The translations under genes and the position numbers were made by a program. This document shows, piece after piece, positions 49,101-59,290 of a DNA stretch of 64,000 nt; the first letter of the stretch is position 1, and the number at the start of each line of letters is the position of its first letter. The DNA comes from Halichondria panicea (Eukaryota > Porifera > Demospongiae > Suberitida > Halichondriidae), in the NCBI RefSeq assembly GCF_963675165.1, contig NC_087385.1, positions 2,728,501 through 2,792,500 of the forward strand. Direction: 5' to 3'. The notes under the pieces are model-generated. The model searched no databases and was not told where the DNA came from. It saw only the letters and a list, made by a program, of their open reading frames with translations.

Positions 49101-50878
49101 CACAGCACTGTGTTTACAGCATGGATAGCCTCCATAGACAAGTTATAGTGGCAGATTTCGAAAAGTCTCGTTGTCGTATAAAAGCGAGCAAAAGCTAAGA
49201 AGCTAAGAAGCTTGGTTGGCTCTACACACAACCTTTATTTGAGTGTAGTTTGTTGCTTCTTTATTATGAATACTGTTTGTCTGTTTGTAATTATGATGCC
49301 ATAGCTCTGCGTTTACAGCATGGATGTAGAAACTATCTAGCTAGAAACAGTTTGTGTTCTAGTAGATGTACGGCGCCACAACTTTTTTTGATACACAAAC
49401 AGAATGAAGAAAAATACACGAGTCTCAACCGGCGCCTATTTAGAGTGACAAACACGTTGAAATATTTGGCGCACAATTAGAAACTGTTCAAGTTGGCTCT
49501 AAGATTAGAGTGGCACTTTTATTACGGTACACAGTTATTGGTTTGGCAATTACCTGACCACCTACTACGGCTCTGCAGTTACTGGGTGAGGCTCGAAAAT
49601 TCTGAATTTATAAGCGCATCCTTGATATATATATATATATATATACGTGTATAGAGCTCTGCTATTGATTGACCCCATAGTGCATGCATACATGATGTAC
49701 ACTACGAATTCAGTTTCTATGGTAATGATTACTGATGTGCAGGGCAATTAAGTCAAATAAAAACTTTAAGACTACTGTATTATGGTCCCACCTATGCCCG
49801 CACTGGTGGAGGTGGGGCTTGCAATTGATAGTAGGCACATCAGAGGAGGTCCGACATGCATGTCAATGTACTGGGCCCTGCATGTCGCTGGTCCAATGCA
49901 CTGAACATGTAATGACTCGTGCATGCATGTTGGACAGGGTCAAAAGGTCACAATTGGTGATCACGTGCAACAAATTTGTAAGAGTTTAATACTGCTGATT
50001 TTGCCCTTATTCTGCAAATTAGTTCACTTTAGCTCCTGGTCTCTAAAAATGGTGACCTCACACAAAGGTCGTTGTTCGGTCATGTCCAGTTGACCTCTGA
50101 CCTAGAAAGTAGGAGCTACCGTACTATACTGCGCTGTAGAGCAAATGTTTAGCTCAGCTATGTCATGATCCAAGTATACATGATCCAAGTATACTCCTAT
50201 TGCCAGAATGAAAAGGGGGGCCTGTTAACTAGAAAAGAACTAGATTCAAGGTTCAAGTCATATAAAGAAGACATCTACCTCTTCAGCTCAGAGTGCACAT
50301 GACGGATGGCTACGTCCATAATTATAATGAATGCTGTCATTATGACAGCAAGAGCAATTAGTGTATGCACTTCGGAATTTTGCGGATGGGTTGCAAATTA
50401 GACTCGCAAGCCGTCACTGTTGCAGGTGAACAGTAGACTGGTCAAACTCTGTGTAGAGACTCGTGTAAGGTTTGCCACGATATTTGTGGCAACTAACCGC
50501 ATGCGGTTACCGCAAGATCGTTGATAGTGACGTACCACTAGAAAACTCTACGTAGCACAGCAGTATAGTGACGTCACGAAAACCGCAGCCACTTAGAATC
50601 TTATCTGATATGCTGACTGTGCAACACGAGTCTCTACACGGAGTTTGACCAGTCTACTGTTCGCCTGCAACAGTAACGACTTGCGAGTCTATTGCAAATC
50701 GTCTAGACTCGACTCAATGGCCCCTGCACAAATAAAAGGGCCTCAGCGTTCATAAGACTTACTTCACAAAGTAAACTCTGTTGTCTTCAGCCACTCTTAC
50801 TTCCCACACATTATCCAACTTGGTAATGTCATCTTCAGGCCTCTCTCCCCACCACACATACTTAGTCTTGTCAGCCAT
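43169..50878 (-). CDS. WWOX: WWOX, WW domain-containing oxidoreductase
   Basis: Adaptor and short-chain dehydrogenase/reductase, a tumour suppressor in mammals (family knowledge). Nine exons in transcript order: 50763-50878, 46225-46289, 45246-45303, 44983-45182, 44736-44842, 44329-44468, 44056-44190, 43672-43936, 43169-43348. They sum to 421 residues; human WWOX is 414. WW1: W25 to W47 (VWEVRVAED...KTTQWSHP). WW2: LPYGWQKY...HVDPR, with the second aromatic replaced by His. The SDR domain has TGGNSGIG (140-147), [20 protein letters not shown] and the catalytic YGASK (Tyr302, Lys306), then CNAVHPGN. The donor at 44056 (GTCAGT) was chosen by phase and homology. Intron 1 (46290-50762) is 4.5 kb and full of repeats. 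Confidence 0.95.
46618..46740. repeat. Foldback element, second copy (see 2648-2756)
   Basis: Left GAATCGAATGCGAGGTTAAT, right AATTCGCAATCGAAT, with CATGCTCACTCTTTGCGGTT inside. It is the same layout as the ADAT1 intron copy. In WWOX intron 1. Confidence 0.55.
47422..48183 (+). repeat. Dispersed repeat family A, longest copy
   Basis: Module 1 at 47422-47655 is followed by module 2 twice: 47815-47958, cut short after CATCCAGGTAAG, and 47972-48183, complete to GCGCCTCGGGTTA. The duplication of module 2 suggests either a nested insertion or an unequal exchange. It lies in WWOX intron 1 in the opposite orientation to the gene. Confidence 0.7.
49016..49330 (-). repeat. Dispersed repeat family A, reverse copy
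   Basis: Reverse order of the module 2 landmarks: TTACCCGAGGCACGTG, GGTATAGTAGCCCGTTGGTT, CACCTGGCTCCCACAGCAC, GTTTACAGCATGGATAGCCT, GTCGTATAAAAGCGAGCAAA. A further GTTTACAGCATGGATG fragment at about 49310 suggests a second broken copy. Confidence 0.65.
49626..49645. repeat. TA microsatellite
   Basis: About ten TA units inside WWOX intron 1. Confidence 0.8.
50391..50699. mobile_element. Foldback element with about 77-base inverted arms
   Basis: The left arm starts TTGCAAATTAGACTCGCAAG and includes ACTGTTGCAGGTGAACAGTA and GACTGGTCAAACTC. The right arm is its reverse complement with only a few mismatches, ending TGCGAGTCTATTGCAA. Centre about 155 bases. It lies only 63 bases downstream of WWOX exon 1. 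No coding capacity, so it is a non-autonomous foldback element. Confidence 0.75.
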
Positions 50879-50887
50879 TGCAATATA

Positions 50888-50928
50888 CTGGAAACCACGC
50901 CCCTTTATTTAAGGGGCGTGGGTTCCAG
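50888..50928. promoter_or_regulatory. Palindrome with paired CACGCCCC boxes at the WWOX 5' end
   Basis: CTGGAAACCACGCCCCTT is followed, after five bases, by its inverse AAGGGGCGTGGGTTCCAG with one mismatch. It ends 10 bases upstream of the WWOX ATG. CACGCCCC matches the core bound by KLF/SP zinc-finger factors in animals. Another CACGCCC follows at about 50943. It could be a promoter element or a 5' UTR hairpin. Confidence 0.6.
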
Positions 50929-51289
50929 TCGGGCATCAGAGGCCACGCCCTACAGCTGACCTGGCAAACAACAAACTTCACCCTTGAAGCTACTTTACCT
51001 ATTAAACACAGAGATAAAGGCGTTTACTAAGAGCTGCTCTGAAGCAAGAAATCCTGCCGGTTTGGTGTGTTTCTGATACTTTTTATATAACTGTAATGGG
51101 CCTTTTGAAAGCGTGTAGCTAAAGCTATAAAGATTTACGTGATTCTGAAATTTTATCCACAGAACAGCCTAAATTATTGATTTAAGTGAGGCCAGTTTCA
51201 CAGCCAAGATCCAAGGACCATGTTTCAAATTTAATCACACGTACAAATGTACCCTAAATCCAATATTATATTTGTTGACTACTAACCGG

Positions 51290-51615
51290 TACCGTAGTTA
51301 TTCAATTTAAAGCGACCCTCCAAATATGCGACACCCTCGATTTTCCAATTTTCTGACCTCTAAAAATAGCGACTGCAGTGTTCACAATTATTTTTTTATG
51401 TCACGTCCTAAATAGAGGTCAAACCACAGCCTCAATTCCAGGCCGCAAGAAACAATGTAATTTAAGCGGCCTATAATCGAGGACAGTAGATAACCTCCAA
51501 TTAGATGCGACCCTCTAAATATGCGACACCAGGACTTCAACATAATTTTTCAACCTCCAGAAGAAACAACCTCTGGCTTCGTAATTATTTAAAAGTGTCG
51601 CAAATAAGTACGGTA
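51290..51615. mobile_element. MITE-like element, copy 2 of the 13391 family
   Basis: TACCGTAGTTATTCAATTTA at the left and TACGGTA at the right. It shares GCGACCCTCCAAATATGCGA, GCGACACCAGGACTTCAACA and CTTCGTAATTATT with the copy at 13391-13745. The right end is worn. Confidence 0.7.
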
Positions 51616-52403
51616 TGTTTCCATCAATATCACACGAGTATATAGATCTAGTAAAAAAACCATGAGTGGGAGGGTAATATTATTGTTTCTATAACTCAGG
51701 GAGCACATGAAAACAATGATGATGGCTTTAGGTTATGTATGTGCTTGCTAAGTCTATTTGGGGCACAGTTGAAGCTAGGCTCTTTAGTCAGTTTGCCGCT
51801 GGAATTAGAGTATTGCTTTATTAGATCGTGCATGCATAGCGCATACTGGTAGTGAGTGCACTTTAATTACACTGTTTCAATGTATGTATAATTATGACCA
51901 GGAGTGCATGAATGACGTAAAGTTGTGATGTAAAATTAAACAGCATCTATATGTACGTTGTCCATTGATCATGTTTTCATATAACATTTCTCACTGTTGG
52001 CAGGTGTTACGTCAAAAGTTGGTAATTCTCAAGCTCGCTGTTAATCTTCTTCCAACTGTTTTCTACGTCAGCTACAAGTAAAAATCAACCCTGTGTAGTC
52101 GGAAGTACACTTTCTTGTTGGCTCTGTGTAACTGTTAATGGATCCGTGTTGTTGTACTTCATCAAGCTTGCCCTGTGTGGTCGATCCTCCCAGTAGTTTT
52201 GTCTGTATGTTTAGTGACGTTTCATCTGCGTTGACCCCTGCTACCCTCATTGGCTCCTCAAGATACTGTGGTGTACTACACTCCAGTGGTTTTTCGAACT
52301 TTCCCTGTCAAGGAAACTCTGTGTGTTAATTATTCACTCACATTTTATCCCAGTCGCTACTCATCATTGCAGTAACATTCATTTGAAAAACACATACCCC
52401 ACC

Positions 52404-55400
52404 ATGAAGTTACTTGAGAATGCCAAGTTGGACAGTATCAGCAGTGCTCTATGCATGAACACCGGGGATTGTACCATCAATGGAAGGTGAGTGGTGCTGT
52501 AAGCCAAATTAAAGACGTTTTTAGGCAAAACTGTTACCCAAGGCTTGCGTGGGCGGCCACGGGTATAGTAGTCCATTGGTCTGTTTGTCTGACATCTGAG
52601 CCTGCTCACTTGATTGCCATAGCACTGCGTTTACAGCATGGATAGCCTCCACACAACAAGTTATTAGTTTTAATAGTGACAAATTTCAATGTTAACGCTT
52701 CGTTGTCGTATAAAATAGAAGCTTGAACTAGCATGTTGGCTAGCTCTACATGTGACCTTTAATCGAGGTAGATCTGCATAATTGTTTGCAGCTGAAGTGA
52801 TTCTTTACTGGTCTCTATTAAAAGTTTGTATTATAACTGAACACTCCTCTGGTTATAGATCTATTATTCATGTCAACAACAGCCGAGGGTTAGCACTTCA
52901 GTGCTTTAGTTATTGTAGTCTGCCAGTCTTCCTATTTGATTCTAATTTTGGATGCCAAAGCGTATCGATAGGCTCGCGAAATTTAACAAGGTATTAGTTT
53001 TAATTGTGGCATATTTTGACTTTGTTGAACCAAAACGATAAGAAGAAGCATACCCTGAACGTTTGCTATGGAGCTATAGAAAGCTGTATTCTGAGGCACT
53101 TCAGAACACATGCGCACTACAACCACGTGAAGCTCTTATTTATGCACTAGACACACATCCACAAGGGAATGGACTGGTCAACCTCCTATCAATGGGTTGT
53201 CCTAGTCAGCACCCCTCTAAATGCAGCCTTGTTGCTGGTTCTAATGTTGGTTATTGTACATTTAAAAGCAATCAAATTGTAGGCTAATAACGACCCATGA
53301 TGATTTTGGTGTGGCTCAGGCAAAGGGTCCGGATGGTAATAGAGCAAATTGTACAATAACATGTACATGAATACTCGACCATGCTGTGATTGTCTGCCTT
53401 GTCAAGTAGTGTAATGATTTTCTTTCAGAGTTGAGAGCTATTCGTGTAAGATGGCTGGTAGTGACAAGAAGCTCTACAAGCAGCTCAGTCACCCTAACTC
53501 GGGCGAGAGTCCTACCAACAGACAAGCTCTCTCTCCCTGCACCACATTTGTTGGCTCACCCTGTAGTCCAATGTCTCCTACTGGCGTACCAACTTATCTT
53601 ATTAGACAGCCGAGTGGCAGCAGTACCAATGGTCTCACTGACACACCACAGCTCTGCGATACAGCCAGCAACAAGATACTGTTTTACCTGCGCTCTACTC
53701 TCACAGCATCTTTCCAGCCTGACTATGTGTTCACTGATGCTAAAAGTGATGAGTTCAGTCGAGTTCCCAGTGTGAAATGGGTGATGGACGCTGTACGCTC
53801 CAATCTCTCAGCCATTGCTGGAGACATGTTCACCACACTTGAGAATGCTCTCTGGGCGGCTATAGACGAGGAAATCACCCTGTCTGATTGTGACATATAC
53901 AGGTATCCAGATTTTTGTGATTTTGCAGAAAGTGCTGTTTACCTTTATGGTAAAGATCTCCATGCAATATGTAACCGGTAGGGATCATCACATTCTTGTG
54001 CTGATTTGTATTTGGTAAAGGAGTCGCTCAAAGAAACTTGTCTATTTTAATCTCATGAGAGTATTTTAGCATCCTGTTTTTACAAGCATGTACATGTGAA
54101 GTACTTTCCCTTTCCATCCCATGTCAGCAGGAAATATAAATGTTTGACATAACCTCTTTATAGTTATGCTCTCATCTTTGGTTACAGTCATGGTGCACAG
54201 CCAAGCTTCTTAGGGGAAGTATTATGGTGTACGTATACATAATTAATTTCATGTACATGTAGGTACACTTTGTTAATGTGTGAAGCACTATAATTATAGT
54301 AGCGGAGTGTGGGAATCGTATACACACAATGGTTGTTCTTCTAAGGGTAGTTTTTGTCCAATTAGTGACTACATTGTTATTGTTTGCGTAATGCTGGTAT
54401 TGTTGCCGTAGCAACAAGCTTTAGTATGTGAGTAGGGTCATATGCGGTGTGTTGGTTGTGCTACATGTACATGAAGTGTACAATATTAATTTAGTCACCT
54501 GAGATCATTATAATGATTACTTACCTCCCATTCGGTATAGTCTGCCTTAAACCCCACGAAATGTCTCAATATTGCTGAACCACGAATTTTTGTCCCCCGA
54601 AAATTACCCGCTATACGGTAAATAACAATCGTCTTATTCAATCATCATCATCTCAGTACGCTGTAGGTACATGTAAAGTTTGACAGTTAATTTGTATGAC
54701 AGTTTGTAAAGTTGACCATTGTAGAGTATCCTTAGCTTCTTTAGCTCTGACAGCCAGGCTATGTTGTGTATCTCTAGTCAAGGCTATGTAGTCCAAAAGC
54801 AATCATACACACCATCTATGAAGGAGCTATAGAGTCCTTTTGAAACAAATTCGAGTACATTAGTTGGGGCTCAAAAATTGGAGAAAAAAGACCAGTGTAG
54901 GCACTGGTTTGCTTAATTATGTGTATTACTTCAGTAACTATAGCAACCATAACACACCTGTGGATATAAACACTCTTTGAAGACAGGTGTTTTGCAATGA
55001 TAATAATTATTGTGCAACCAACAGTTGAACCTGCAATTGTGTTTGCATGTACCTGATCGATTGGTGTGTAGTTATAATTTATACATGCATACATTGTATA
55101 TACATGTACTCACTGTAGTACAATGAGTACAGTGATGAGAGTTAATAATTTGTTGCGAATTCGATTCTTTGCTAGTGCTAACATATCTCTAGTTACGTTC
55201 CTGGTTGTATACATGTTTGAGTTGCTTCATTTGTTGTTTCCTAGTGTCATAATTAATATACATGTACGTACCATATGGACTGAGAACAGTATATATACAC
55301 ACTGTGTCTACGCAGTGGTCTGTCACCATTATTTTTACGCATACTAATCATTTGTGCTTGGTTTTTTTCACTACATGTAGCTACAATTCAGACTTTTCTG

Positions 55401-58048
55401 ACTCCTATGGTGAAGAAGGTGCCCTGTGGTCATTCAACTACTTCTTCTACAACAAGAAGTTGAAGAGGATTGTGTTTTTCACCTGCCAGGCACTAAGGTA
55501 TATATATATATATATGCATGTACACCAGTACATATTAGCAGATTCAGGAATTGGCTGGACTAAAGCCTGTTTGGTGTGTTTTCTGCGTGCAATATACATG
55601 TACATGCCGGTACATATAGAGGATTTTAACACCAGCATATTACATACTACGAACTGTTACATGTACATGTATGTCATCATGCCTGGTGTCACATACATTG
55701 TAGCCTCCCTCGATCCCAGGCCGCACTTCTTCTGAGAGTGGGCCTGGTAATGACTATTTGCGCATGTGCTAATCTCACCCCAGGATCTGGGGGCTTTGAA
55801 TAACAACGTATATGCTCAGTAAAACAATGACGTCACAGCGAACGGAAGTGGATTGAATAAAGTAGATATAAAGTTTAATGGAAGGTTTCTAGCCCATCTG
55901 ATAGCATTCTGATAGCTACCCTTAGCCTGCTATGTTAACAAAAGACTCACAGCCTGTAACAGTGTAGATGACAGTCGTCTGAATGGAGTGAAAGCTAACA
56001 ATTAACTTATATGGACAGGCCACTCCCATCCAATAACCTTATAGTGAAAGTCTACGTAATTATAGACTCTATCTCAATAAGAAAAGGCATAAACGGAATG
56101 GAATGGAATGGAATATGGAACGTAATATGGCTCTAAGTCTGATATCACAATATAAAATATGAAGAGCATTATAATTATTGTTATGTGTGTGTAGCCCCAC
56201 TGTATGTAGAGAACAGCTGTGTTGCTTAATTGAACTCTGATTGTAGTTATGACAACTAAAGGCAACTAAAGGCAAGTTCTGCCTTGCCTTGCCTTGATTC
56301 ACAGCTATGAATATTACAATCATGCCTTGTTCCCACATCCACTTCCTCTGAGAGATCGTGAAAGAGGCTAGTAGTGTAGCTACATGTAGCCTCGTTACTA
56401 GGCCGATTAAAATACGCCTGATTTCAGAGTTCCCCAGAATATGGAGAACTCGTTCTACGTTTGTAAAATTATACCGTAAACTAGTTTATTTACTAGGAAT
56501 ATACTCTTTAATATACTTTGTCTCCTGTGAAGCTGTGGCGTATGTCCTCTATTGCGTTGTCGAGAAGGTTTACACACTAGCCTGAAATCTCTACGATGGT
56601 CATATGGCCGGATTATCGTGCAGTTGGAAGCACAAAAACTTTTGTGCTTCCAATTGTACAATAATATTAGCCTATACAGGAACCGGGCCAAACATCCCGA
56701 CCATATTTGTAGAGGTACATGAGACCCTCTTCTGGCCTCATTGTATAACAGAGGCGTAGGAAGCAATTTTGCATTGGTCAGGCAAAAAAAGGGGGCTCTG
56801 CGGGTGTGGGAGGGGGACCACCTCCCACCCTGCCGAAGGCGGTAATCATCAGATTCTAGTTTTTGTAGTAGCTAAGCAGAATTTAGCTAGACAAGAGATC
56901 GAGAGTACTGGTAGACCGAGAGTACTGGTAGACTACTATAAAGACAAGCTAGAAATATTGATCAGGCACTTGTCTGGGCTTCCCCCCCTCCCCCCCCCCC
57001 CGGCTCCTACGCCACTGTATAAACCCTCCCACAACGCAATAGAGGACATACCACAGCTACTACATTGATAGTAGATGGGCGTGTAACGGGCCACGCCTAT
57101 GATTACATGTAAACGCATGCTCACTATCAACCATGCAATAGATACCAGGTCGTATTTCATGTAAGGCTAAAGAGTAAGAGAAAATCCTCCCCACTTTCTC
57201 TTAATCCCTCCACCCAAATTCTTATAGCAGTCCCAATGCCTATACAATATCAATGCTCCGTTATTTAATAATACAGCAGTTAAGTCAGACCTGTATCATG
57301 AAATCAGCCCTGTGTACCATTTATTAAGCTACAGTAGAACCTCGATTATCCGGACACCTTGGTTCCAGAAGCAGGCCGGATAAGTGAATATGCCGGATAA
57401 TTGAATAGATAAACCACGCCTTGATCCACCCACTTTATTGATGAACAGCAGTGCCACATGGTTGTCTGCGCATGCGCAAAAGAAAAGCAGGCATGTCTCC
57501 ATGGTAACAGCTGCAACGCGCATGCGCATTTGAGGGACACGCCCATTTTCTGAATTATGTAATCTGATTAAAAAGAAAACTGCCAAGCCAGATAATCGAG
57601 GTTCCGGATAATCGAGGTTCTACTGTATTGGTATTTCAGATGCGCATTCTAGTTTGATACTGAATTTTAAGCTGTGAATTCATCCCCATTTACACACCAC
57701 AGCCCAACAGTGGAGAGGGGTGATAACGATGTGGAGGATATAGATGATTTAACAGATCTAATGGAGTTGGATCAGACCAATGATTCTGCATATGACAGCT
57801 TCAGCACTGGTGTACTTGGTAATAATTATAACAGTGTGTGTATTCATTGTGTAGTAACATGTGTATTTCAACATGGCAAGTGATGCTGTGCTAAATTTAG
57901 CATACATTATGTAATGTTATTATTAAATTAATATTCTGGTGTTTCCCCAGGGATTTATTTTCTGTTGTGTAGCTGACTCAGCACATTCCATTTTGTTGTC
58001 ATAGGTGATCCAGGATGGCAGCTTCCAGCAGAGATGAAAACAAACTAA
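52404..58048 (+). CDS. MAF1: MAF1, repressor of RNA polymerase III transcription
   Basis: Conserved nuclear repressor of Pol III, controlled by TOR-dependent phosphorylation (family knowledge). Five exons, 52404-52486, 53429-53902, 55381-55497, 57703-57818 and 58005-58048, give 277 residues. Box [33 protein letters not shown]. Middle: a Ser/Pro/Thr-rich linker containing CSPMSPTG (about 60-95), where phosphorylation would be expected. Box [20 protein letters not shown]. Box [19 protein letters not shown] then [18 protein letters not shown] and IVFFTC. It ends in an acidic tail with [15 protein letters not shown]. Introns carry repeat family A and C copies. It is unrelated to the neighbouring Maf bZIP gene despite the similar name. 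Confidence 0.95.
52545..52925 (-). repeat. Dispersed repeat family A, reverse copy in MAF1 intron 1
   Basis: Module 2 landmarks in reverse (GCGTGGGCGGCCACGGGTAT, GCGTTTACAGCATGGATAGC, CTTCGTTGTCGTATAAAA), then a reverse fragment of module 1 (GGGTTAGCACTTCAGTGCTT). The order of modules is as expected for an inverted whole element with an internal deletion. Confidence 0.65.
55703..55960 (-). repeat. Dispersed repeat family C, copy 2
   Basis: Reverse complement of 23275-23545: CCTCGATCCCAGGCCGCACT, GCGCATGTGC, GAAGGTTTCTAGCCC, GCTACCCTTAGCCTGCTATG, TTAACAAAAGACTCACAGCC. In MAF1 intron 3. Confidence 0.75.
56622..56656. repeat. Perfect short hairpin
   Basis: GTTGGAAGCACAAAA and TTTTGTGCTTCCAAT with almost no loop, in MAF1 intron 3. 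Cruciform-capable; function unknown. Confidence 0.6.
57332..57625. mobile_element. pogo/Tigger-like MITE with TA target duplication
   Basis: Ends CAGTAGAACCTCGATTATCC and its inverse GATAATCGAGGTTCTACTG, about 24-base terminal inverted repeats flanked by TA on both sides (57330-57331, 57626-57627). CAGT termini with CCTCG(A)TTATCCGGA are typical of pogo/Tigger DNA transposons. At 294 bp with no transposase it is non-autonomous. In MAF1 intron 3, just before exon 4. Confidence 0.85.
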
Positions 58049-58492
58049 AAGTTCTTGTTTTACACACTTTATTGTTTCAGTACGCCAATACCCCATATCT
58101 ATGTTCATTTCAGTCAGTTTCTTACGGATTTTTTTGTCTTAATACCCTCATTTTCCTTGATGTTTATACGTATTAATTCACAGTGACTTTGTACCTCTGC
58201 AAAAGATGTTATCATTGCTATTCACCCCTTACATACATCTGTGGGCGTGGTGTGACAAAGCACCAAGCAAGATATGTACACGTACATGTTGGTTGTGGAC
58301 AGTTATCATTATTAATAGCCGGTACGTATACTGGGAGGTTGAAAATAATTATGACAATTAGCCAAATAGTGCTTGATAGAACATATTTGTACAAAGTCTA
58401 GAGAAACACAAAGAAAAGCTGGGTGGTGCGATGCATAGAAATGTATATAATTAACAGCGTGACATAAAACAGACAGTTTAAAGAGTTACATG
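58049..58492. other. Convergent spacer, MAF1 to Maf bZIP gene
   Basis: 3' UTR territory for both genes, AT-rich. No gene is seen. Confidence 0.5.
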
Positions 58493-59290
58493 TTAAACGT
58501 TTCCTGCCTCGAGGGCTTGAGCTCTTTGCTTCCATTGTTTCGCCTCTTGCTCTAAAAGCTTACACCTTTCAGCGAGTTGTGTGAGCTGTGTCTGCAGATC
58601 GTCTCTCTCCACTTCTAATCCATTCTTCTGCGTGACTCTTCTGATTCTCGAGTTGTAAGCATAGCCTCTGTTTTTTAATGTTCTTCGTCGCTTTTTCAAC
58701 TGCTTGATTACATCTTCTGGCATGTCACGACATAATCGATTCAAATCTCTGGCTGTAAGGCTTACTAGCTGCTCTTCAGTTAAGCCCTTGAGGCTTATCG
58801 GATCAGTGTCTGACAGAGTGAGACTGAGCCCAGAGGGATCCATTAATCCACTTTCAAATCCATCCCCATCATCAAAAGATCCTTCTGAGTGAGGGCTGTA
58901 GGGGGAGTGGGGGAGTGGAGACAGGTTAGTCGAAGTTACTTGACATTCTGCCGCTGGAGTAGGTGGCTCAGAGATCTGAAGCTGTAGCGATTGATCTGTA
59001 GGTGTGGTGGTCTGAAAATTTGCTGCCATCGGCACAAATCCTTCTGTCTGACGAGAGTACCAACTGCTGGGTGGCAAATTTTCCAGATAATCTGGAAAGT
59101 ACTCTGGTTCTGATTTCGGAATGGGAACGTGACCAGGACCGTGAACGTCACGTTGTGGTTTCAGTGGAGAATGGCTTGGTAGTTCTTCACTGTATGCCCA
59201 GTAGTCCAATTCTTGTAAATGTAGTAGATCTGAGGGTACTTCTGCAATATTCTGCGAGTATTCAGACATCTGAAATGGGAAAGGCTCCAT
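58493..59290 (-). CDS. Large-Maf-type bZIP transcription factor
   Basis: Intronless, 265 residues. The N-terminal 165 residues are acidic and Ser/Pro/Thr-rich, as in large-Maf transactivation regions, with SPLPHSPYSPHSEGSFDDGDG. The extended homology region is TEEQLVSLTARDLNRLCRDM (171-190), diagnostic of the Maf family. Basic region LKKRRRTLKNRGYAYNSRIR (198-217) has Asn207 and Arg215. The position that is Cys in most bZIP/Maf basic regions is Ser here. The leucine zipper runs about 225-260 and is short. It should bind a MARE-like site as a dimer (family knowledge). It ends tail to tail with MAF1, 444 bases away. It could be an ancestral Maf not assignable to the vertebrate large-Maf types. 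Confidence 0.88.
   Translation of the reverse strand: MEPFPFQMSEYSQNIAEVPSDLLHLQELDYWAYSEELPSHSPLKPQRDVHGPGHVPIPKSEPEYFPDYLENLPPSSWYSRQTEGFVPMAANFQTTTPTDQSLQLQISEPPTPAAECQVTSTNLSPLPHSPYSPHSEGSFDDGDGFESGLMDPSGLSLTLSDTDPISLKGLTEEQLVSLTARDLNRLCRDMPEDVIKQLKKRRRTLKNRGYAYNSRIRRVTQKNGLEVERDDLQTQLTQLAERCKLLEQEAKQWKQRAQALEAGNV

Larger units (their letters stand above)
50879..52403. other. Divergent spacer, WWOX to MAF1
   Basis: Holds the WWOX promoter palindrome, a TACCGTA-type element (51290-51615) and the MAF1 promoter region. No coding exon was recognised; the open frames at 52068-52329 have no known motif. Confidence 0.5.

Noticed and set aside
49626..49645. TA repeat as a promoter element
   Set aside because: It lies deep in WWOX intron 1 with no gene start nearby; treated as a microsatellite.
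53431..53775. 114-codon frame overlapping MAF1 exon 2
   Set aside because: Shadow in another frame of a well-conserved MAF1 exon.
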